DNA from: Maricaulis sp.
GTDB lineage: Bacteria; Pseudomonadota; Alphaproteobacteria; Caulobacterales; Maricaulaceae
Length of the DNA: 33,397 nt
Direction of reading: 5' to 3'
Assembly: GCA_002692855.1 (NCBI GenBank)
Contig: NZMJ01000125.1
Coordinates: forward strand, 1-33,397
The position numbers were made by a program, and so were the translations under genes. Position 1 is the stretch's first letter; each line of letters opens with the position of its first letter. Of the stretch, positions 7,903-20,923 are shown in pieces. The notes beneath the pieces are model-generated. The model was not told the DNA's origin, made no database searches, and saw nothing but the letters and a program-made list of their open reading frames with translations.

Positions 7903-9229
7903 TCGCAAATGCTCCTTCGGCCAGGCGGGCGATCGCATCATCGAGACTGAGCTCGTGACGTTCGCCGCTGCGCCGGATTTTCAGTTCGACCTTGCCCTCT
8001 TTCAGGCCGCGCGGCCCGATGACCAGCTGATAGGGCAGACCGATCAGGTCCATTGTCGCGAATTTTCCGCCCGGGCGGTCGCTGGTGTCGTCCAGCAGCG
8101 GTTCCTTGCCGGCGGCCGTCAGCGCGTCATACGCCTTGGCGCAGGCCGCGTCGGTGTCCGCGTCACCGGCTTTCAGATTGATGATCCCAACACCGAAGGG
8201 CGCGACGGCGTCCGGCCAGATGATGCCGTTCTCGTCGTGACTGGCTTCGATAATGCCGCCCACGAGGCGCGAAACGCCGATGCCATAGCTGCCCATGTGG
8301 ACGCTTTGTGACGTCCCGTCGGGATGGGTGACTTCGGCCTTCATCGCGTCGGAATACTTGGTGCCGAAATAGAAGATGTGACCCACTTCGATGCCGCGCG
8401 CGGACAGGCGCTTGCCTTCGGGCACTTCGGCCTCGAAGCGTCCGGCTTCGTGCATTTCCTCGGTCGCGGCGTAAAGCGCGGTGCGCTGGTCGACCAGCGG
8501 CTGAAGGTCGCCGTCGAAGTCGACATCACCGGGCGCCGCCATCTCGACCAGATCGGCGTGGCAGAAAACTTCGCTCTCGCCGGTTTCGGCCAGGATAATG
8601 AATTCGTGGCTGAGATCGCCGCCAATCGGACCGGTGTCGGCGCGCATCGGCACGGCTTTCAGGCCGAGTCGGGCAAATGTATTCAGATATGCGATGAACA
8701 TCTTGTTGTAAGATGCTCTGGCAGCGGCCTCATCCAGATCGAAGGAGTAGGTATCCTTCATCAGGAATTCGCGTCCGCGCATGACACCGAAACGCGGCCG
8801 GATCTCGTCCCGGAACTTCCACTGGATGTGGTAGAGCAGCTTGGGCAGGTCCTTGTAGGACCGGCAATAGGCGCGGAAGATCTCGGTGATCATTTCCTCG
8901 TTCGTCGGCCCGAACAGCATCTCGCGGTCATGGCGATCCGTGATGCGCAGCATCTCCTTGCCATAGGCATCATAGCGATGGCTCTCGCGCCACAGATCGG
9001 CGGACTGGATGGTGGGCATCAACAGCTCGACGGCCCCTGCCCGGTCCTGTTCCTCGCGCACAATATTGGCGATCTTGTTCAACACCCGCAGGCCGAGCGG
9101 CAGCCAGGCGTAAATCCCGGCCGATTCCTGCCGCATCATGCCGGCGCGCAACATCAGGCGGTGCGAGGCGATCTGCGCGTCGGCAGGCGTTTCCTTCAGG
9201 ACAGGCAGGAAATAGCGGGAAAGGCGCAT
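7895..9229 (-). CDS. proS: Prolyl-tRNA synthetase, short alphaproteobacterial type
   Basis: The enzyme charges tRNA-Pro with proline in the cytoplasm. The 444-residue protein starts [20 protein letters not shown] and shows the class II motifs, including [22 protein letters not shown] (motif 2, positions about 145-165), and a C-terminal anticodon-binding domain. It is more than 100 residues shorter than E. coli ProRS. Sequence passes directly from the catalytic part containing [11 protein letters not shown] towards motif 3 with little room for the INS editing domain, as known for this type. The ATG at 9229 matches the conserved N-terminus; a start 13 codons earlier is possible, and neither has a clear ribosome binding site. 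Downstream it overlaps lolC. Confidence 0.95.
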   Translation of the reverse strand: MRLSRYFLPVLKETPADAQIASHRLMLRAGMMRQESAGIYAWLPLGLRVLNKIANIVREEQDRAGAVELLMPTIQSADLWRESHRYDAYGKEMLRITDRHDREMLFGPTNEEMITEIFRAYCRSYKDLPKLLYHIQWKFRDEIRPRFGVMRGREFLMKDTYSFDLDEAAARASYNKMFIAYLNTFARLGLKAVPMRADTGPIGGDLSHEFIILAETGESEVFCHADLVEMAAPGDVDFDGDLQPLVDQRTALYAATEEMHEAGRFEAEVPEGKRLSARGIEVGHIFYFGTKYSDAMKAEVTHPDGTSQSVHMGSYGIGVSRLVGGIIEASHDENGIIWPDAVAPFGVGIINLKAGDADTDAACAKAYDALTAAGKEPLLDDTSDRPGGKFATMDLIGLPYQLVIGPRGLKEGKVELKIRRSGERHELSLDDAIARLAEGAFANG

Positions 9230-9266
9230 GGGGAGGAGGTCCGGAAAATTGTTGCGTTGCACCAGC

Positions 9267-9293
9267 ATTAGACGCGGCGCGTGGAAGGAGCAA
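9267..9293 (-). promoter_or_regulatory. Possible internal promoter before proS
   Basis: On the minus strand TTGCTC (9293-9288) and TCTAAT (9272-9267) are 15 bases apart. This is in the 87-base gap between the DUF1467 gene and proS, the widest gap in the long operon. The -10 is good, but the spacing is short and the -35 poor. Weak evidence for a separate proS-lolC-lolD promoter. Confidence 0.28.
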
Positions 9294-9316
9294 GGCGAAG
9301 GACAGAGGGCGGACGA

Positions 9317-9682
9317 TCAGATGTCGCTGGTGTCTTCGTAATGCGGAAAAAACGGGATCTGATCGAGGCGAACCGGCTGAAATTCGATCAACACGAACAG
9401 CACGAGCCAGATCACGCTCGCCGCGACGGTGGTCTGCCACGCCTTGCGCTTCAAATTCGCGACGCTCGGTGCGCCGGGGTCGGTCCCCTGCACCATCTCG
9501 CCGGTCTCCTGCTGGCTGCGGATCCCGATCGGCAGGATCATGAAGACCACGATCCACCAGGTGATCAGAAACACCACGAGGCCCGTGACGAAGCCGATCC
9601 CCTGGTCAGGCAGGAATAACTGGGAAATCCACAGCGCCAGCGTCGCCGCAATCACCAGCCAGGACAGAATGCGCCAGATCAT
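9317..9682 (-). CDS. DUF1467 family membrane protein
   Basis: A 121-residue integral membrane protein of unknown function, recognised as DUF1467 from its middle segment: a tryptophan-rich helix (ITWWIVVFMILPIGIRSQ), then the GTDPGAP loop, then a further helix. I count three likely membrane spans (about 5-24, 32-52 and 86-103), with the charged Arg/Gln loop between the second and third. The family is nearly confined to alphaproteobacteria and commonly lies next to mce and proS, as here. It starts 2 bases after the mce stop. I know of no established function, and the sequence suggests none beyond membrane location. Confidence 0.85.
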   Translation of the reverse strand: MIWRILSWLVIAATLALWISQLFLPDQGIGFVTGLVVFLITWWIVVFMILPIGIRSQQETGEMVQGTDPGAPSVANLKRKAWQTTVAASVIWLVLFVLIEFQPVRLDQIPFFPHYEDTSDI

Positions 9683-9684
9683 CG

Positions 9685-10104
9685 TCAGTGCTCCGGCCGC
9701 GCCATCAGTTCGACGAGAACCCCGTGCGTGTCCTTGGGGTGGACGAAAATCACCGGAACGCCGTGCGCGCCGATATAGGGCTCGCCCGTACCCAGCACGG
9801 TTGCGCCCCGGTCACGCATGGCATCGCGCGCGGCGATGATGTCATCGACCTCGAAGCACATGTGGTGCTGGCCGCCCTTGGGGTTCTTTTCCAGGAATTT
9901 GTTGACGGGGCTCTCCGGGCCGAGCGGCTGGAGCAATTCCAGTTCGGTATTGTCCACCGACACGAAGCAGACCTTCACGCCTAGCTTGGGAAAGTTCTTC
10001 ACGGGCGTCGCCGCGTCCGCGCCATAGAGCGCGGCATAGGTGTCACGGGTGGCTTCGATGTCCGGCGTGGCAATGCCGATATGGTTCAGACGGCCAATTT
10101 TCAT
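9685..10104 (-). CDS. mce: Methylmalonyl-CoA epimerase
   Basis: The enzyme interconverts (S)- and (R)-methylmalonyl-CoA in the propionyl-CoA to succinyl-CoA route. The 139-residue chain is a two-module VOC (glyoxalase-fold) protein starting MKIGRLNHIGIATPDI. Likely metal ligands are His8, Gln59, His80 or His81, and Glu132 (HGVLVELM), matching the His/Gln/His/Glu set of the family. The motif GGQHHMCFEVDDI is typical of bacterial MCE rather than glyoxalase I. The ATG at 10104 follows GGAGG by 6 bases and lies one base after the rnj stop; the longer open frame runs back into rnj. No mutase genes are in the window. Confidence 0.93.
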   Translation of the reverse strand: MKIGRLNHIGIATPDIEATRDTYAALYGADAATPVKNFPKLGVKVCFVSVDNTELELLQPLGPESPVNKFLEKNPKGGQHHMCFEVDDIIAARDAMRDRGATVLGTGEPYIGAHGVPVIFVHPKDTHGVLVELMARPEH

Positions 10105-10105
10105 C

Positions 10106-11782
10106 TCAAACCTCCAAAACGATAACGTCGACGATGGGCTTCTTGCCCCAGATCTTGGTGGCTTCGCGCCGGACGGCGCGGCGCACGATTTCCTCGACCG
10201 CGTCGGGATCCTTGCGCTCCCGCTTGCCCATGCGGTCAAAGGCCTGTTCGGCCGCTTCGGCGAGCCCGTCCAGGAAATCCTCGGTCGAGTATTCGCGGTC
10301 TTCCGGCAGGCCGGCCTGCCGCACGTCCGGCCCGGAAGCGAGCTGACCGCGCTCGTCGATCGCCAGCGCGACCCCGATATAGCCGGTTGCCGCCATCTTG
10401 CGGCGCTCGCGCATCGAGTCGTGGTCTGCGGAGGTGATGAAGCTGCCATCTAGGTGCAGGCGGCCGTGCGGCACTTCATCGACCACGTCGGCGCCGTCCT
10501 GCGTGATACGGATCAGGTCGCCATTGCGCGGCGCGATCCCGTGCGGGACCTGCAGCGAGCGGGCAAAGCGCGCGTGTTCGATCAAGTGGCGGCGTTCGCC
10601 ATGCACCGGAATGGCAATGCGCGGCCGGGCCCAGTTGTACATCGCGCGCAATTCTTCGCGGCACGGATGGCCGGAGACGTGAATTTCGCGATCGGACTCG
10701 GTGATGATCTTGACGCCCGCCTCGGCCAGCTTGTTCTGAAGCTCGAATATGCCGATTTCGTTGCCGGGGATGACCCGCGACGAGAAGATCACCGTATCGC
10801 CGCGCCCGAGCGAAACATTGCGGTGCGTACCCTCGGCAATGCGCGACAAGGCCGCGCGCGGTTCGCCCTGGCTGCCGGTGCAGAGGTAGAGAATTTTCTC
10901 CGCCGGGAAATAAGCAGCCTCTTCCTCGTCGACGAATGGCTTCACATCGGCCAGCAGGCCGACATGCTTGGCCGCGCCTGCCATGCGGTGCATCGACCGT
11001 CCGACCAGGCAGACGCGGCGATCATTGGCCTCGGCCGCCTTGATCGCCGTTTCCATGCGCGCGACATTCGAGGCAAAGGACGCGATGGCGAGCTTGCCCG
11101 TCTTGTGTTCCCCGACGAGTTTGATCAGCTGCTCGCGCACATCGCCTTCGGACCCCGAACGCCCCTCGGAGAAGACGTTGGTGGAATCGCACACGATGGC
11201 GAGCACGCCTTCGTCGCCAAGCCGTGTGATCGCATCGACATCTGTCGCTTCGCCAATCATCGGGTCAGGGTCGATCTTCCAGTCGCCGGTGTGCAGCACC
11301 AGACCTTCCGGCGTGCGGATGGCGATGGCGTTGGGTTCGGGGATGGAGTGAGTCAAAGTGATGAATTCGAGGTCGAAGGGACCAAGCGTCATGCGCCCGC
11401 CGAGCGGAATTTCGTGCAGCTCGACCTGGTCGAGCAATCCCTTCTCCTTCAGGCGGTCGCGCATCAGATAGGCCGTGAAGGGCGTCGCATAGACGGGACA
11501 GCGGAAGCGTTCCCACAGATGGGCGACCGCACCCATATGGTCCTCATGGGCGTGCGTCAGGACAATGGCCAGAAGGTCGTCCCGCCGCTCCTCGATGAAG
11601 GCCGGGTCGGGCATGATGATGTCGACGCCAGGCGTCGTCAGATCACCGAAGGTGACGCCGAAATCGACAATGATCCATTTGCGCCCCTCTTCCGGCCCGT
11701 AGCCGTAGAGGTTCAGATTCATGCCGATCTCGCCCGATCCGCCGAGCGGAAGGAAGTAGAGGCCGTTCTCGTCGGATCTCAC
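10106..11782 (-). CDS. rnj: Ribonuclease J
   Basis: RNase J is a metallo-beta-lactamase/beta-CASP nuclease with 5'-3' exonuclease and endonuclease activity in RNA maturation and decay. In alphaproteobacteria it acts alongside RNase E, for example in rRNA 5'-end trimming. The 558-residue protein has the zinc motif HAHEDH (77-82), the downstream [12 protein letters not shown] motif, CDSTNV, a beta-CASP insertion, and the late motif HVSGHP. The start is a GTG whose bases overlap the coaX stop (GTGA, 4-base overlap). It is followed one base later by mce. Length and motifs are complete. Confidence 0.95.
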   Translation of the reverse strand: MRSDENGLYFLPLGGSGEIGMNLNLYGYGPEEGRKWIIVDFGVTFGDLTTPGVDIIMPDPAFIEERRDDLLAIVLTHAHEDHMGAVAHLWERFRCPVYATPFTAYLMRDRLKEKGLLDQVELHEIPLGGRMTLGPFDLEFITLTHSIPEPNAIAIRTPEGLVLHTGDWKIDPDPMIGEATDVDAITRLGDEGVLAIVCDSTNVFSEGRSGSEGDVREQLIKLVGEHKTGKLAIASFASNVARMETAIKAAEANDRRVCLVGRSMHRMAGAAKHVGLLADVKPFVDEEEAAYFPAEKILYLCTGSQGEPRAALSRIAEGTHRNVSLGRGDTVIFSSRVIPGNEIGIFELQNKLAEAGVKIITESDREIHVSGHPCREELRAMYNWARPRIAIPVHGERRHLIEHARFARSLQVPHGIAPRNGDLIRITQDGADVVDEVPHGRLHLDGSFITSADHDSMRERRKMAATGYIGVALAIDERGQLASGPDVRQAGLPEDREYSTEDFLDGLAEAAEQAFDRMGKRERKDPDAVEEIVRRAVRREATKIWGKKPIVDVIVLEV

Positions 11783-12558
11783 GGTAGCGAGCCCCCGTTG
11801 CGTTTCCAGACTTCAAGAAGACCGCGAATGGTCAGTTCCGCGTCGAAATGCTCGATCTCGCAGGACGCGCCCTCGAACAGGGAGGCGACACCGCCGGTTG
11901 CGATGACGGTCAGCGGCGCGTCGTACTCGGCGCGCACGCGGCGGGTCAGCCCGTCGATCAGCTCGACATAGCCCCAATAGACGCCCGACTGCATCGCGCC
12001 GACCGTGTTGCGGCCGATCACCTTGTCCGGGCGCTGAATCGCAATGCGCGGCAGCTGCGCCGCCGCGGTATGGAGCGCCTGCATCGACAGGTTTATGCCT
12101 GGCGCGATGATGCCGCCCTTGAACACGCCATCTGCGGAAATGACGTCAAACGTCGTCGCCGTACCGCTGTCGATGATCAGCAGCGCACCGTCATAGGCCA
12201 CACGGCCGCCCAGGGCGTTGACGAGACGGTCGGCCCCCGCTTCCTGCGGACGCTCGATGTCGACGCCGATGCCCAGATCGACATGGGCGTCTCCGATCAC
12301 CAATGGTTCGACATTCAGGTAGCGCCGCGCCAGGTTGCGCAGATTGAACAGGGATTGGGGCACCACGGTCGACACGATGCAGGCGCTGAGGTCCGACAGC
12401 TTCAGATCCTGCAGCGCCATCAACTGCGTCAGCCAGACCGCGTGTTCGTCAGCCGTCCGCGTGGCATGCGTGGCGGTGCGCCACTGGGCGCGCCAGTCCG
12501 TACCGTCATGAACGGCAAACAGCGTATTGGTGTTGCCGCAATCGATTGCAAGAAGCAT
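11779..12558 (-). CDS. coaX: Type III pantothenate kinase
   Basis: CoaX phosphorylates pantothenate, the first step of coenzyme A synthesis, in the cytoplasm. The 259-residue protein belongs to the ASKHA fold. It starts [19 protein letters not shown] with the phosphate-binding DxGNT loop (Asp6), then has [10 protein letters not shown], the second Asp motif in [12 protein letters not shown], and a late ATGGVASLF adenosine-type motif. I chose the ATG at 12558 because it starts exactly at the phosphate-1 strand; the frame open to 12822 would overlap birA deeply. It lies 10 bases after birA and overlaps rnj by 4 bases. Pairing of birA and coaX is common in bacteria, both serving cofactor metabolism. 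Confidence 0.95.
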   Translation of the reverse strand: MLLAIDCGNTNTLFAVHDGTDWRAQWRTATHATRTADEHAVWLTQLMALQDLKLSDLSACIVSTVVPQSLFNLRNLARRYLNVEPLVIGDAHVDLGIGVDIERPQEAGADRLVNALGGRVAYDGALLIIDSGTATTFDVISADGVFKGGIIAPGINLSMQALHTAAAQLPRIAIQRPDKVIGRNTVGAMQSGVYWGYVELIDGLTRRVRAEYDAPLTVIATGGVASLFEGASCEIEHFDAELTIRGLLEVWKRNGGSLP

Positions 12559-12568
12559 GGGCCTGCCT

Positions 12569-13309
12569 TTACCCCGGAATGCCGGGAAAGAATACGTCGC
12601 CCGCTGAGATAAGACGACGCCGGCCATCGGCCATGTCGAGCCGCAGCGCGCCGTCGGGCGCCAGATCCGCAAAGACACCTTCGACCGTTTCGTCCTGAAG
12701 GCGCGCCGTACAGCGTTCGCCAATCCCCCAGGCGCGCGCCAGCCAGGCATCGCGCAGCGGCCCGAAGCCATGAGTACGCCAGCGCTCCAGCCAGGCCGAG
12801 AATGACGCGGCAATCTGCTCAAGTGCTGCTTCGCGGGTCACTGTTCCGCCTTCAGTTGCCAGATCGGTCGCCGGTCGCTCCACATCGCGCGGATGCGCGG
12901 CGACGTTGAGGCCGATCCCGACCGCTAGCCACAGCCCGCCGCCGGGCGCGCTTCCTGATTCCAGCAGGACACCGCAGGTCTTTCGCCCGTCGATCAGGAC
13001 GTCATTGGGCCATTTGAGGCGGACCTTTTCGCGGTCGACCACGCTCTCGCAGACTTCCGAGGCCGCAAGTGCCGCCGCAAAGGACAGCTGCGCCGCATCG
13101 GCAGGCCGGGTGTCGAGCACGTAAAGCCCGGTCGCATAGAGGTTTCCGGTCAGATCGACCCATTCACGCCCACGCCGGCCACGGCCAGCGCTCTGCCGGC
13201 GTGCGGCAATCCACATCGGCCCGCGCTCACCCGCGAGGGCGCGGCGGCGGACTTCCTCATTGGTGGAATCGACGCTGTCCAGCCATTCCGTGCGGACGCC
13301 GCCTGTCAT
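12569..13309 (-). CDS. birA: Biotin--[acetyl-CoA-carboxylase] ligase
   Basis: The enzyme activates biotin to biotinyl-AMP and attaches it to the carrier lysine of biotin carboxylases. The 246-residue protein has the biotinyl-AMP loop GRGRRGREW (42-50), the catalytic-lysine motif [20 protein letters not shown], and GIGLNV, with a C-terminal SH3-like domain. There is no N-terminal helix-turn-helix, so unlike E. coli BirA it is a monofunctional ligase without biotin repressor activity. It begins 4 bases after the nuoN stop, which ties cofactor genes to the end of the complex I operon. Confidence 0.93.
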   Translation of the reverse strand: MTGGVRTEWLDSVDSTNEEVRRRALAGERGPMWIAARRQSAGRGRRGREWVDLTGNLYATGLYVLDTRPADAAQLSFAAALAASEVCESVVDREKVRLKWPNDVLIDGRKTCGVLLESGSAPGGGLWLAVGIGLNVAAHPRDVERPATDLATEGGTVTREAALEQIAASFSAWLERWRTHGFGPLRDAWLARAWGIGERCTARLQDETVEGVFADLAPDGALRLDMADGRRRLISAGDVFFPGIPG

Positions 13310-13313
13310 CGGA

Positions 13314-14762
13314 TCAGATCAGGCCGATCGACGCTCCGCGCGCCCACAGGAAGAGGATGGCGGCGACTGGCACCAGGACCACCGTGGCCAGGCCGGCAAG
13401 GTTGCTGACCAGCGCAACGGGAGCCGGAGCGGTGACGAATTTCTGGGTCGGTTCGCTGAACCAGATCACCCGCACGACCCGCAGATAGTAGGCTGCGGAC
13501 ACCACGCTCGCGAGCGCTGCCAGGACAACCAGCCAGATCAGTCCGGCCTGCACCGCCGCGTAGAAGATGAACAGCTTGCCGAAGAAGCCGACCATGAAGG
13601 GCAGACCGCCAATCGAGAACATCACACCGGTCATGGACCAGGCGAGGCCGGGCCGGGTCTGGGACAGGCCGGACAGGTCGTCGATCTCCTCGACCATGCC
13701 TTCAGGCGTCCGCATCGACAGGATCACCCCGAACGCTCCCACGACGCCGACCATGTACAGGATCATGAAGGCGAGCAGCGCCCACAGTCCGGTTTCGCTG
13801 GCGGCGGCCACGGCAACAAGGGCATAGCCCATATTGCCGATGGAGGAATACGCCATCAGGCGCTTGATATTGGTCTGGGTCAGGGCACCGAATGCCCCGA
13901 CAGCCATCGACAGCGCGGCGATGATCCAGATCACCTGTTGCCAGCTGTCCGCAGCATTGCCGAACGGCTCGTAAAGCAGGCGTGCGAGGAGGATCATCGC
14001 AGCCATTTTCGGGGCCGTGGCGAAGAAGGCCGTCACGGGCGTCGGCGCGCCTTCATAGACGTCGGGTGTCCACATGTGGAAGGGCGCTGCCGAAACCTTG
14101 AAGGCTAGGCCGCAGATCAGGAAGACCAGGCCGAAGACGAGACCGACGGACGGATCCTCGCCCACCGCTGCGGCAATGTCCGCAAATCCGGTCGCGCCCG
14201 AAAACCCATAGACGAGGGATGCGCCGTAGAGCAGCAGTCCCGACGACAGCGCGCCGAGCACGAAATATTTCAGGCCGGCTTCCGAGGCCCGCAAGCTGTC
14301 GCGGTTGAACGCCGCGAGCACATACAGCGCCAGCGATTGCAGTTCGACACCCATGTAGAGCGACATCAGGTCGTTGGCCGACACCATCATCGCCATGCCG
14401 AGCACCGCAAGCGAAACCAGCACGGAGAACTCGAACTTCGCGAGCCGCTCTGACTTCAGATACGGACCGGCGAGAAAGAGGGTGACGGCCGCCGCGCCGC
14501 AGATCGCAACCTTTGAGAACAGGGCGAGCGGATCGAACACAAAGGCGCCGCCAAAAGCGGTTCCGCCGCCGCCCGGAACGAGCAGGAGCGCGGTCGCACC
14601 GGCTGCAATCAGCAGCAGGAGCGTCAGCAGCGACACCCACTTCGCCGCAGTGGCTTCGGATCGGATGAAGACACCGACCATCAGCAGCGCCATCGCGCCG
14701 ATGGCGAGCATCAACTCGGGCGTCAGAAGCGCCAGATCGGAGGCGAGAATCTCGTAGGTCAC
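13314..14762 (-). CDS. nuoN: NADH-quinone oxidoreductase subunit N
   Basis: NuoN is one of three antiporter-like membrane subunits that translocate protons in complex I. The 482-residue protein is almost wholly hydrophobic, with about 14 spans. It contains the family stretches LMSLYMGVELQSLALYVL, with the key helix-5 glutamate, and KVSAAPFHMWTPDVYEGAP, with the helix-7 lysine, plus TNIKRLMAYSSIGNMGY. The start codon is GTG (14762-14760) with GGGGA 8 bases upstream. It lies 13 bases after nuoM and is the last nuo subunit gene before birA. Confidence 0.96.
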   Translation of the reverse strand: MTYEILASDLALLTPELMLAIGAMALLMVGVFIRSEATAAKWVSLLTLLLLIAAGATALLLVPGGGGTAFGGAFVFDPLALFSKVAICGAAAVTLFLAGPYLKSERLAKFEFSVLVSLAVLGMAMMVSANDLMSLYMGVELQSLALYVLAAFNRDSLRASEAGLKYFVLGALSSGLLLYGASLVYGFSGATGFADIAAAVGEDPSVGLVFGLVFLICGLAFKVSAAPFHMWTPDVYEGAPTPVTAFFATAPKMAAMILLARLLYEPFGNAADSWQQVIWIIAALSMAVGAFGALTQTNIKRLMAYSSIGNMGYALVAVAAASETGLWALLAFMILYMVGVVGAFGVILSMRTPEGMVEEIDDLSGLSQTRPGLAWSMTGVMFSIGGLPFMVGFFGKLFIFYAAVQAGLIWLVVLAALASVVSAAYYLRVVRVIWFSEPTQKFVTAPAPVALVSNLAGLATVVLVPVAAILFLWARGASIGLI

Positions 14763-14775
14763 CGTCCGGTCCCCG

Positions 14776-16295
14776 TCAGTTGCCCACGGCGGTGGTCGCC
14801 GCGGTGTAATCAGAAATCAGCTGGTTGACGGACGCAGACGTCATGTCCGTCACCGGCGTTGAGAAGAAGCCCAGAACGATGGTCGCGATCACCAGCGGAA
14901 TGAACAGGATCCACTCGCGCGTCGTGATGTCGGTGATGCCTTCGAGCTTCGGGTTGGTCATGTCGCCGAAGACCACGTTGCGATAGACGGTCAGCATATA
15001 GACCGCCGACAGGATCACACCGACGGCCGCGCCGATCGCCGCCCAGGTATTCACCTGGAAGGTGCCGGCCATGGTCATGATCTCGCCGATGAAGCCGGAC
15101 GTGCCCGGCAGGCCGACATTTGCCATCGCGAACAGCGCAAAGATGGCGGCATAGACCGGCATGCGATGCACAAGACCGCCATAGAAGGCGATTTCACGCG
15201 TGTGCATGCGGTCATAGATCACGCCGACGCACAGGAAGAGCGCGCCGGAGATGATGCCGTGAGAGAGCATCTGGAAGATCGCCCCCTGCACGCCCAGCTC
15301 GGTCATCGCGAAAATGCCGAGCGTGACGAAACCCATGTGGGCCACGGAGGAATAGGCGATCAGCTTCTTGATGTCCGTCTGACGGAAGGCGACCAGCGAC
15401 GTATAGACGATGGCAATCACCGACAGGGCGAAGACCAGCGGCTGGAACATCACGCTCGCATCCGGGAACATCGGGATCGAGAAGCGCAGGAAGCCATAGC
15501 CACCAAGCTTCAGCAGCACACCGGCCAGGATGACCGAACCCGCCGTCGGTGCTTCGACGTGCGCATCAGGCAACCAGGTGTGGACCGGCCACATCGGCAT
15601 CTTCACCGCGAAGGAGGCGAAGAAGGCGAGCCAGAGCCAGGTCTGGAGGCTGGCCGCGAAATCCGTTTCCATCAGGACGGTGATGTCGGTCGTTCCCGCT
15701 TGCAGGAACATCGCCACCATCGCCACCAGCATCAGGACCGAGCCCAGGAGCGTGTAGAGGTAGAATTTCATGGCCGCATAGATGCGGTTCGCCCCGCCCC
15801 ACACACCGATGATGATGAACATCGGGATCAGGCCACCTTCGAAGAAGATGTAGAAGAGGATGAGATCGAGTGCGCAGAAGACGCCGATCATCATCGTCTG
15901 CAACAGCAGGAAGGCGATCATGTAGTCGGTGACGCGCTTCTTGATGTTCCAGCTTGCCAGGATGCAGATCGGCATCAGGAAGCTGGTCAGCAGGATGAAC
16001 AGCACCGAGATGCCGTCAACGCCCATCCGGTAGCCCATGCCCAGCTGGGAGAACCAGCTGACATGTTCGACGAACTGGAAGTCAGGATTCGCGGAGTCGA
16101 AGCTCGCCACCAGAACGACGGTCAGGAGCAGCGTGGCCAGCGTTGTCATCATCGCGACGCCGCGGGCATTCCGGTCCAGGAGGCCGGAATCCTCGGTCCG
16201 CATCGCGAACTTCATTCCCATCAGGATCACCGCGCCGAGTGTCGGCAGGAAGGTGATCGCCGACAGGAGCGGGAGGGATTGGAACAGCTCCGCCA

Positions 16296-16296
<1 letters not shown>
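14776..16296 (-). CDS. nuoM: NADH-quinone oxidoreductase subunit M
   Basis: NuoM is the middle antiporter-like proton-translocating subunit of complex I. The 506-residue protein starts [18 protein letters not shown]. It shows the diagnostic [20 protein letters not shown] segment around helix 5, including the conserved Glu, then [20 protein letters not shown] with its Lys, and [17 protein letters not shown]. The ATG at 16296 shares one base with the nuoL stop (TAATG), deciding this start over the frame open to 16326. About 14 membrane spans are expected. Confidence 0.96.
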
Positions 16297-18410
<2,114 letters not shown>

Positions 18411-18417
18411 CTGACCG

Positions 18418-18729
18418 TCAGCCCTTCATCAGGTTGACGTCTTCGACCGCGATGTCACCGCGATTCCGGAAGAAGACGACGAGGATGGCAAGACCGACGG
18501 CGGCTTCGGCCGCTGCGACGGTCAGAACGAACATGGCGAACACCTGCCCGGCGAGGTCGCCGAGATAGCTGGAGAAGGCCACGAGATTGATGTTCACGGC
18601 GAGCAGCAGGAGCTCGATCGACATCATCAGGATGATGACATTCTTCCGGTTCACGAAGATGCCGAACACGCCGATCGTGAACAGCAGCGCCGCGACGCCC
18701 AGATAGTGCGAGAGACCGATCTCCAACAT
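18418..18729 (-). CDS. nuoK: NADH-quinone oxidoreductase subunit K
   Basis: NuoK is a three-helix membrane subunit near the interface of the quinone module and the proton pump arm. The 103-residue protein has the motif [21 protein letters not shown] split across helix 2, with the conserved Glu of SIELLL, and the second conserved Glu in [12 protein letters not shown] of helix 3. Its ATG shares one base with the nuoJ stop (TAATG). Length is exactly that expected. Confidence 0.96.
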   Translation of the reverse strand: MLEIGLSHYLGVAALLFTIGVFGIFVNRKNVIILMMSIELLLLAVNINLVAFSSYLGDLAGQVFAMFVLTVAAAEAAVGLAILVVFFRNRGDIAVEDVNLMKG

Positions 18730-19337
18730 TAGCCAATCCCCTCGCCTGATTTGACGTCCTGCATTTCAACGGCCGTCTTTCGGTCGCGGCCGATCTGTTC
18801 GTGCGCCTTCTGGCGCTTGACGTGCGGGCGATGCCGCAGCGTCAGGACGATGGCGCCGATCATGGCAACCAGCAGGACCAGTCCTGCGGCCTGGAAGAAG
18901 TAGACGTATTCGTCATAGAGCAATGCGCCGAGCGCCTCGACATTGTTCACGTCCGGCGTGATCGCGGTCACGTCCGATGGCGCGGCGACATGGTCACTGG
19001 CCCAGAAACTGCCGACCAGGATGGCTTCGATCGCCAGGATGGCGGCGATGACACCGCCGAGCGGCAGATAGCTGAGGAAGCCTTGCTTGAGCGAGGCGAA
19101 ATCGACGTCGAGCATCATCACGACGAACAGGAACAGCACCGCCACTGCGCCGACATAGACAACGACGAGCAGCATGGCGAGAAACTCGGCGCCAAGCAGA
19201 ACGAACAGACCGGCCGACGAGAAGAAGGCCGTGATCAGCCACATCACCGAATGGACCGGATTGCGGGCGGCAATGACGAGGAAGGCGGACAAGACCGCCA
19301 CCGTTGCCAGTGCATAAAAGGCGATTGCCTGAAGCAT
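18729..19337 (-). CDS. nuoJ: NADH-quinone oxidoreductase subunit J
   Basis: NuoJ is a five-helix subunit of the complex I membrane arm. The 202-residue protein starts [19 protein letters not shown] and has the conserved helix-3 region [20 protein letters not shown], which forms the pi-bulge implicated in gating. The C-terminal tail (about 30 residues) is charged and cytoplasmic. The ATG at 19337 was chosen because the protein begins there as in homologues; the frame open to 19433 runs through the 44-base spacer into nuoI. It overlaps nuoK by one base. Confidence 0.95.
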   Translation of the reverse strand: MLQAIAFYALATVAVLSAFLVIAARNPVHSVMWLITAFFSSAGLFVLLGAEFLAMLLVVVYVGAVAVLFLFVVMMLDVDFASLKQGFLSYLPLGGVIAAILAIEAILVGSFWASDHVAAPSDVTAITPDVNNVEALGALLYDEYVYFFQAAGLVLLVAMIGAIVLTLRHRPHVKRQKAHEQIGRDRKTAVEMQDVKSGEGIG

Positions 19338-19381
19338 CTTTGCGCCTGTTCCCTGTTGCCTCTCGAACGCCCCTGCCCGCC

Positions 19382-19870
19382 TCAGCGGTAGGGCGCGTCC
19401 AGTTCCAGATTGCGGGCGATCTCGCGTTCCCACCGATCGCCATTCTCGAGCAGTTTTGCCTTGTCGTAGTACAGCTCTTCGCGGGTTTCGGTCGCGAATT
19501 CGAAATTCGGACCTTCCACGATGGCATCAACCGGACATGCTTCCTGGCAGTAGCCGCAGTAGATGCACTTCACCATGTCGATGTCGTAGCGCGTGGTGCG
19601 GCGCGAGCCGTCGGCGCGCGGTTCCGCCTCGATGGTGATCGCCTGCGCCGGACAGACCGCCTCGCACAGCTTGCACGCGATGCAGCGTTCCTCGCCATTG
19701 GCGTAGCGGCGCAAAGCGTGCTGGCCGCGGAAGCGCGGGCTGAGCGGTCCCTTCTCGAAGGGATAGTTCACCGTCGGCTTCGGACGGAAGAAATACCGCA
19801 TGCCGAGCGCGAACGCGCCCCAGAAGTCCATCAGGAAAGCGCCGCGAAGCGTTTGTTCGATCCGGCCCAT
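19382..19870 (-). CDS. nuoI: NADH-quinone oxidoreductase subunit I
   Basis: NuoI carries clusters N6a and N6b, which pass electrons towards N2 in the peripheral arm. The 162-residue protein has two 4Fe-4S motifs. The first is [12 protein letters not shown] (Cys63, 66, 69, 73) and the second is [13 protein letters not shown] (Cys102, 105, 108, 112). The ATG at 19870 gives the typical 162-residue TYKY subunit and lies one base after the nuoH stop; the longer frame to 19918 would overlap nuoH. Confidence 0.97.
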   Translation of the reverse strand: MGRIEQTLRGAFLMDFWGAFALGMRYFFRPKPTVNYPFEKGPLSPRFRGQHALRRYANGEERCIACKLCEAVCPAQAITIEAEPRADGSRRTTRYDIDMVKCIYCGYCQEACPVDAIVEGPNFEFATETREELYYDKAKLLENGDRWEREIARNLELDAPYR

Positions 19871-19871
19871 A

Positions 19872-20921
19872 TCAGTTGGCTCCGTATGCGACGTAGGCAC
19901 CGACCAGAACGACCGCACCGAGCGAGGTCGGCAGGAAGATCTTCCAGCCCAGGCGCATCAGCTGGTCATAGCGGTAGCGCGGGACGAGCGCCTTCACCAT
20001 GGCGAACATGAAGAAGAAGAAAACGACCTTGATGGCGAACCAGAAGACCGGCGGGATCCAGGTGAAGGGCACGATGTCGAACGGGGGGTGCCAGCCACCG
20101 AAGAACAGGATCACCGTCATCGCGCACATCAGCACGATGTTCAGATATTCGCCGATCATGAACAGAAGGTACGGCGTCGAGGAATATTCGACCTGATAGC
20201 CGGCAACCAGTTCGGATTCCGCTTCCGGAAGGTCGAAGGGCGGGCGGTTGGTCTCGGCGAGCGCCGAAATGAAGAACACCCCGGTCATCGGAATCATCAC
20301 CAGGAACATCGGCCAGGGCAGAGCGTGACCGGCCAGGAGATTCCAGTTCCAGAAGCCTCCGGCCTGCGCATTGACGATGTCGGACAGGTTCATCGACCCG
20401 GCGAACAACAGCACGGTGACGATCACGAAACCGATCGAAACTTCGTACGAAACCATCTGCGCGGCTGACCGCAGCGAGCCCATGAAGGGATATTTCGAGT
20501 TCGAGGCCCAACCGCCAATGATGATGCCGTAGACGCCCAGGGACGAGATCGCGAGCAGGTAGAGGATGCCGACATTGAGGTCGGCGATCACCCAGCCGGG
20601 TGCGACCGGCACCACGGCCCAGCCGATGAAGGCAAGGATGAAGGTGATCAGCGGCGCCAGCAAAAACAACACTTTGTCGGCACCGGCCGGGACCACGATT
20701 TCCTTGAACACGAATTTCAGGAAGTCGGCAAAGGACTGCAAAAGGCCGAAGGCGCCGACGACGTTCGGGCCCTTGCGCATCTGCACGGCTGCCCAGACCT
20801 TGCGGTCCATCAGCAGGAGAAAGGCGAGCGACAGCAGCAGGACGACCATGAAGCCGAGGATCTGCCCCAGCACCGCGACCGTCCCCCAGACCGGACCCCA
20901 TTGTTCGATGAAACCACCCAT
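19872..20921 (-). CDS. nuoH: NADH-quinone oxidoreductase subunit H
   Basis: NuoH is the eight-helix subunit that forms much of the quinone-binding chamber of complex I. The 349-residue protein contains [20 protein letters not shown] in its first cytoplasmic loop and the highly conserved [20 protein letters not shown], whose acidic residues line the path from the quinone site to the pump arm. It begins 2 bases after the small glycine-rich gene. Confidence 0.97.
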   Translation of the reverse strand: MGGFIEQWGPVWGTVAVLGQILGFMVVLLLSLAFLLLMDRKVWAAVQMRKGPNVVGAFGLLQSFADFLKFVFKEIVVPAGADKVLFLLAPLITFILAFIGWAVVPVAPGWVIADLNVGILYLLAISSLGVYGIIIGGWASNSKYPFMGSLRSAAQMVSYEVSIGFVIVTVLLFAGSMNLSDIVNAQAGGFWNWNLLAGHALPWPMFLVMIPMTGVFFISALAETNRPPFDLPEAESELVAGYQVEYSSTPYLLFMIGEYLNIVLMCAMTVILFFGGWHPPFDIVPFTWIPPVFWFAIKVVFFFFMFAMVKALVPRYRYDQLMRLGWKIFLPTSLGAVVLVGAYVAYGAN

Positions 20922-20923
20922 CG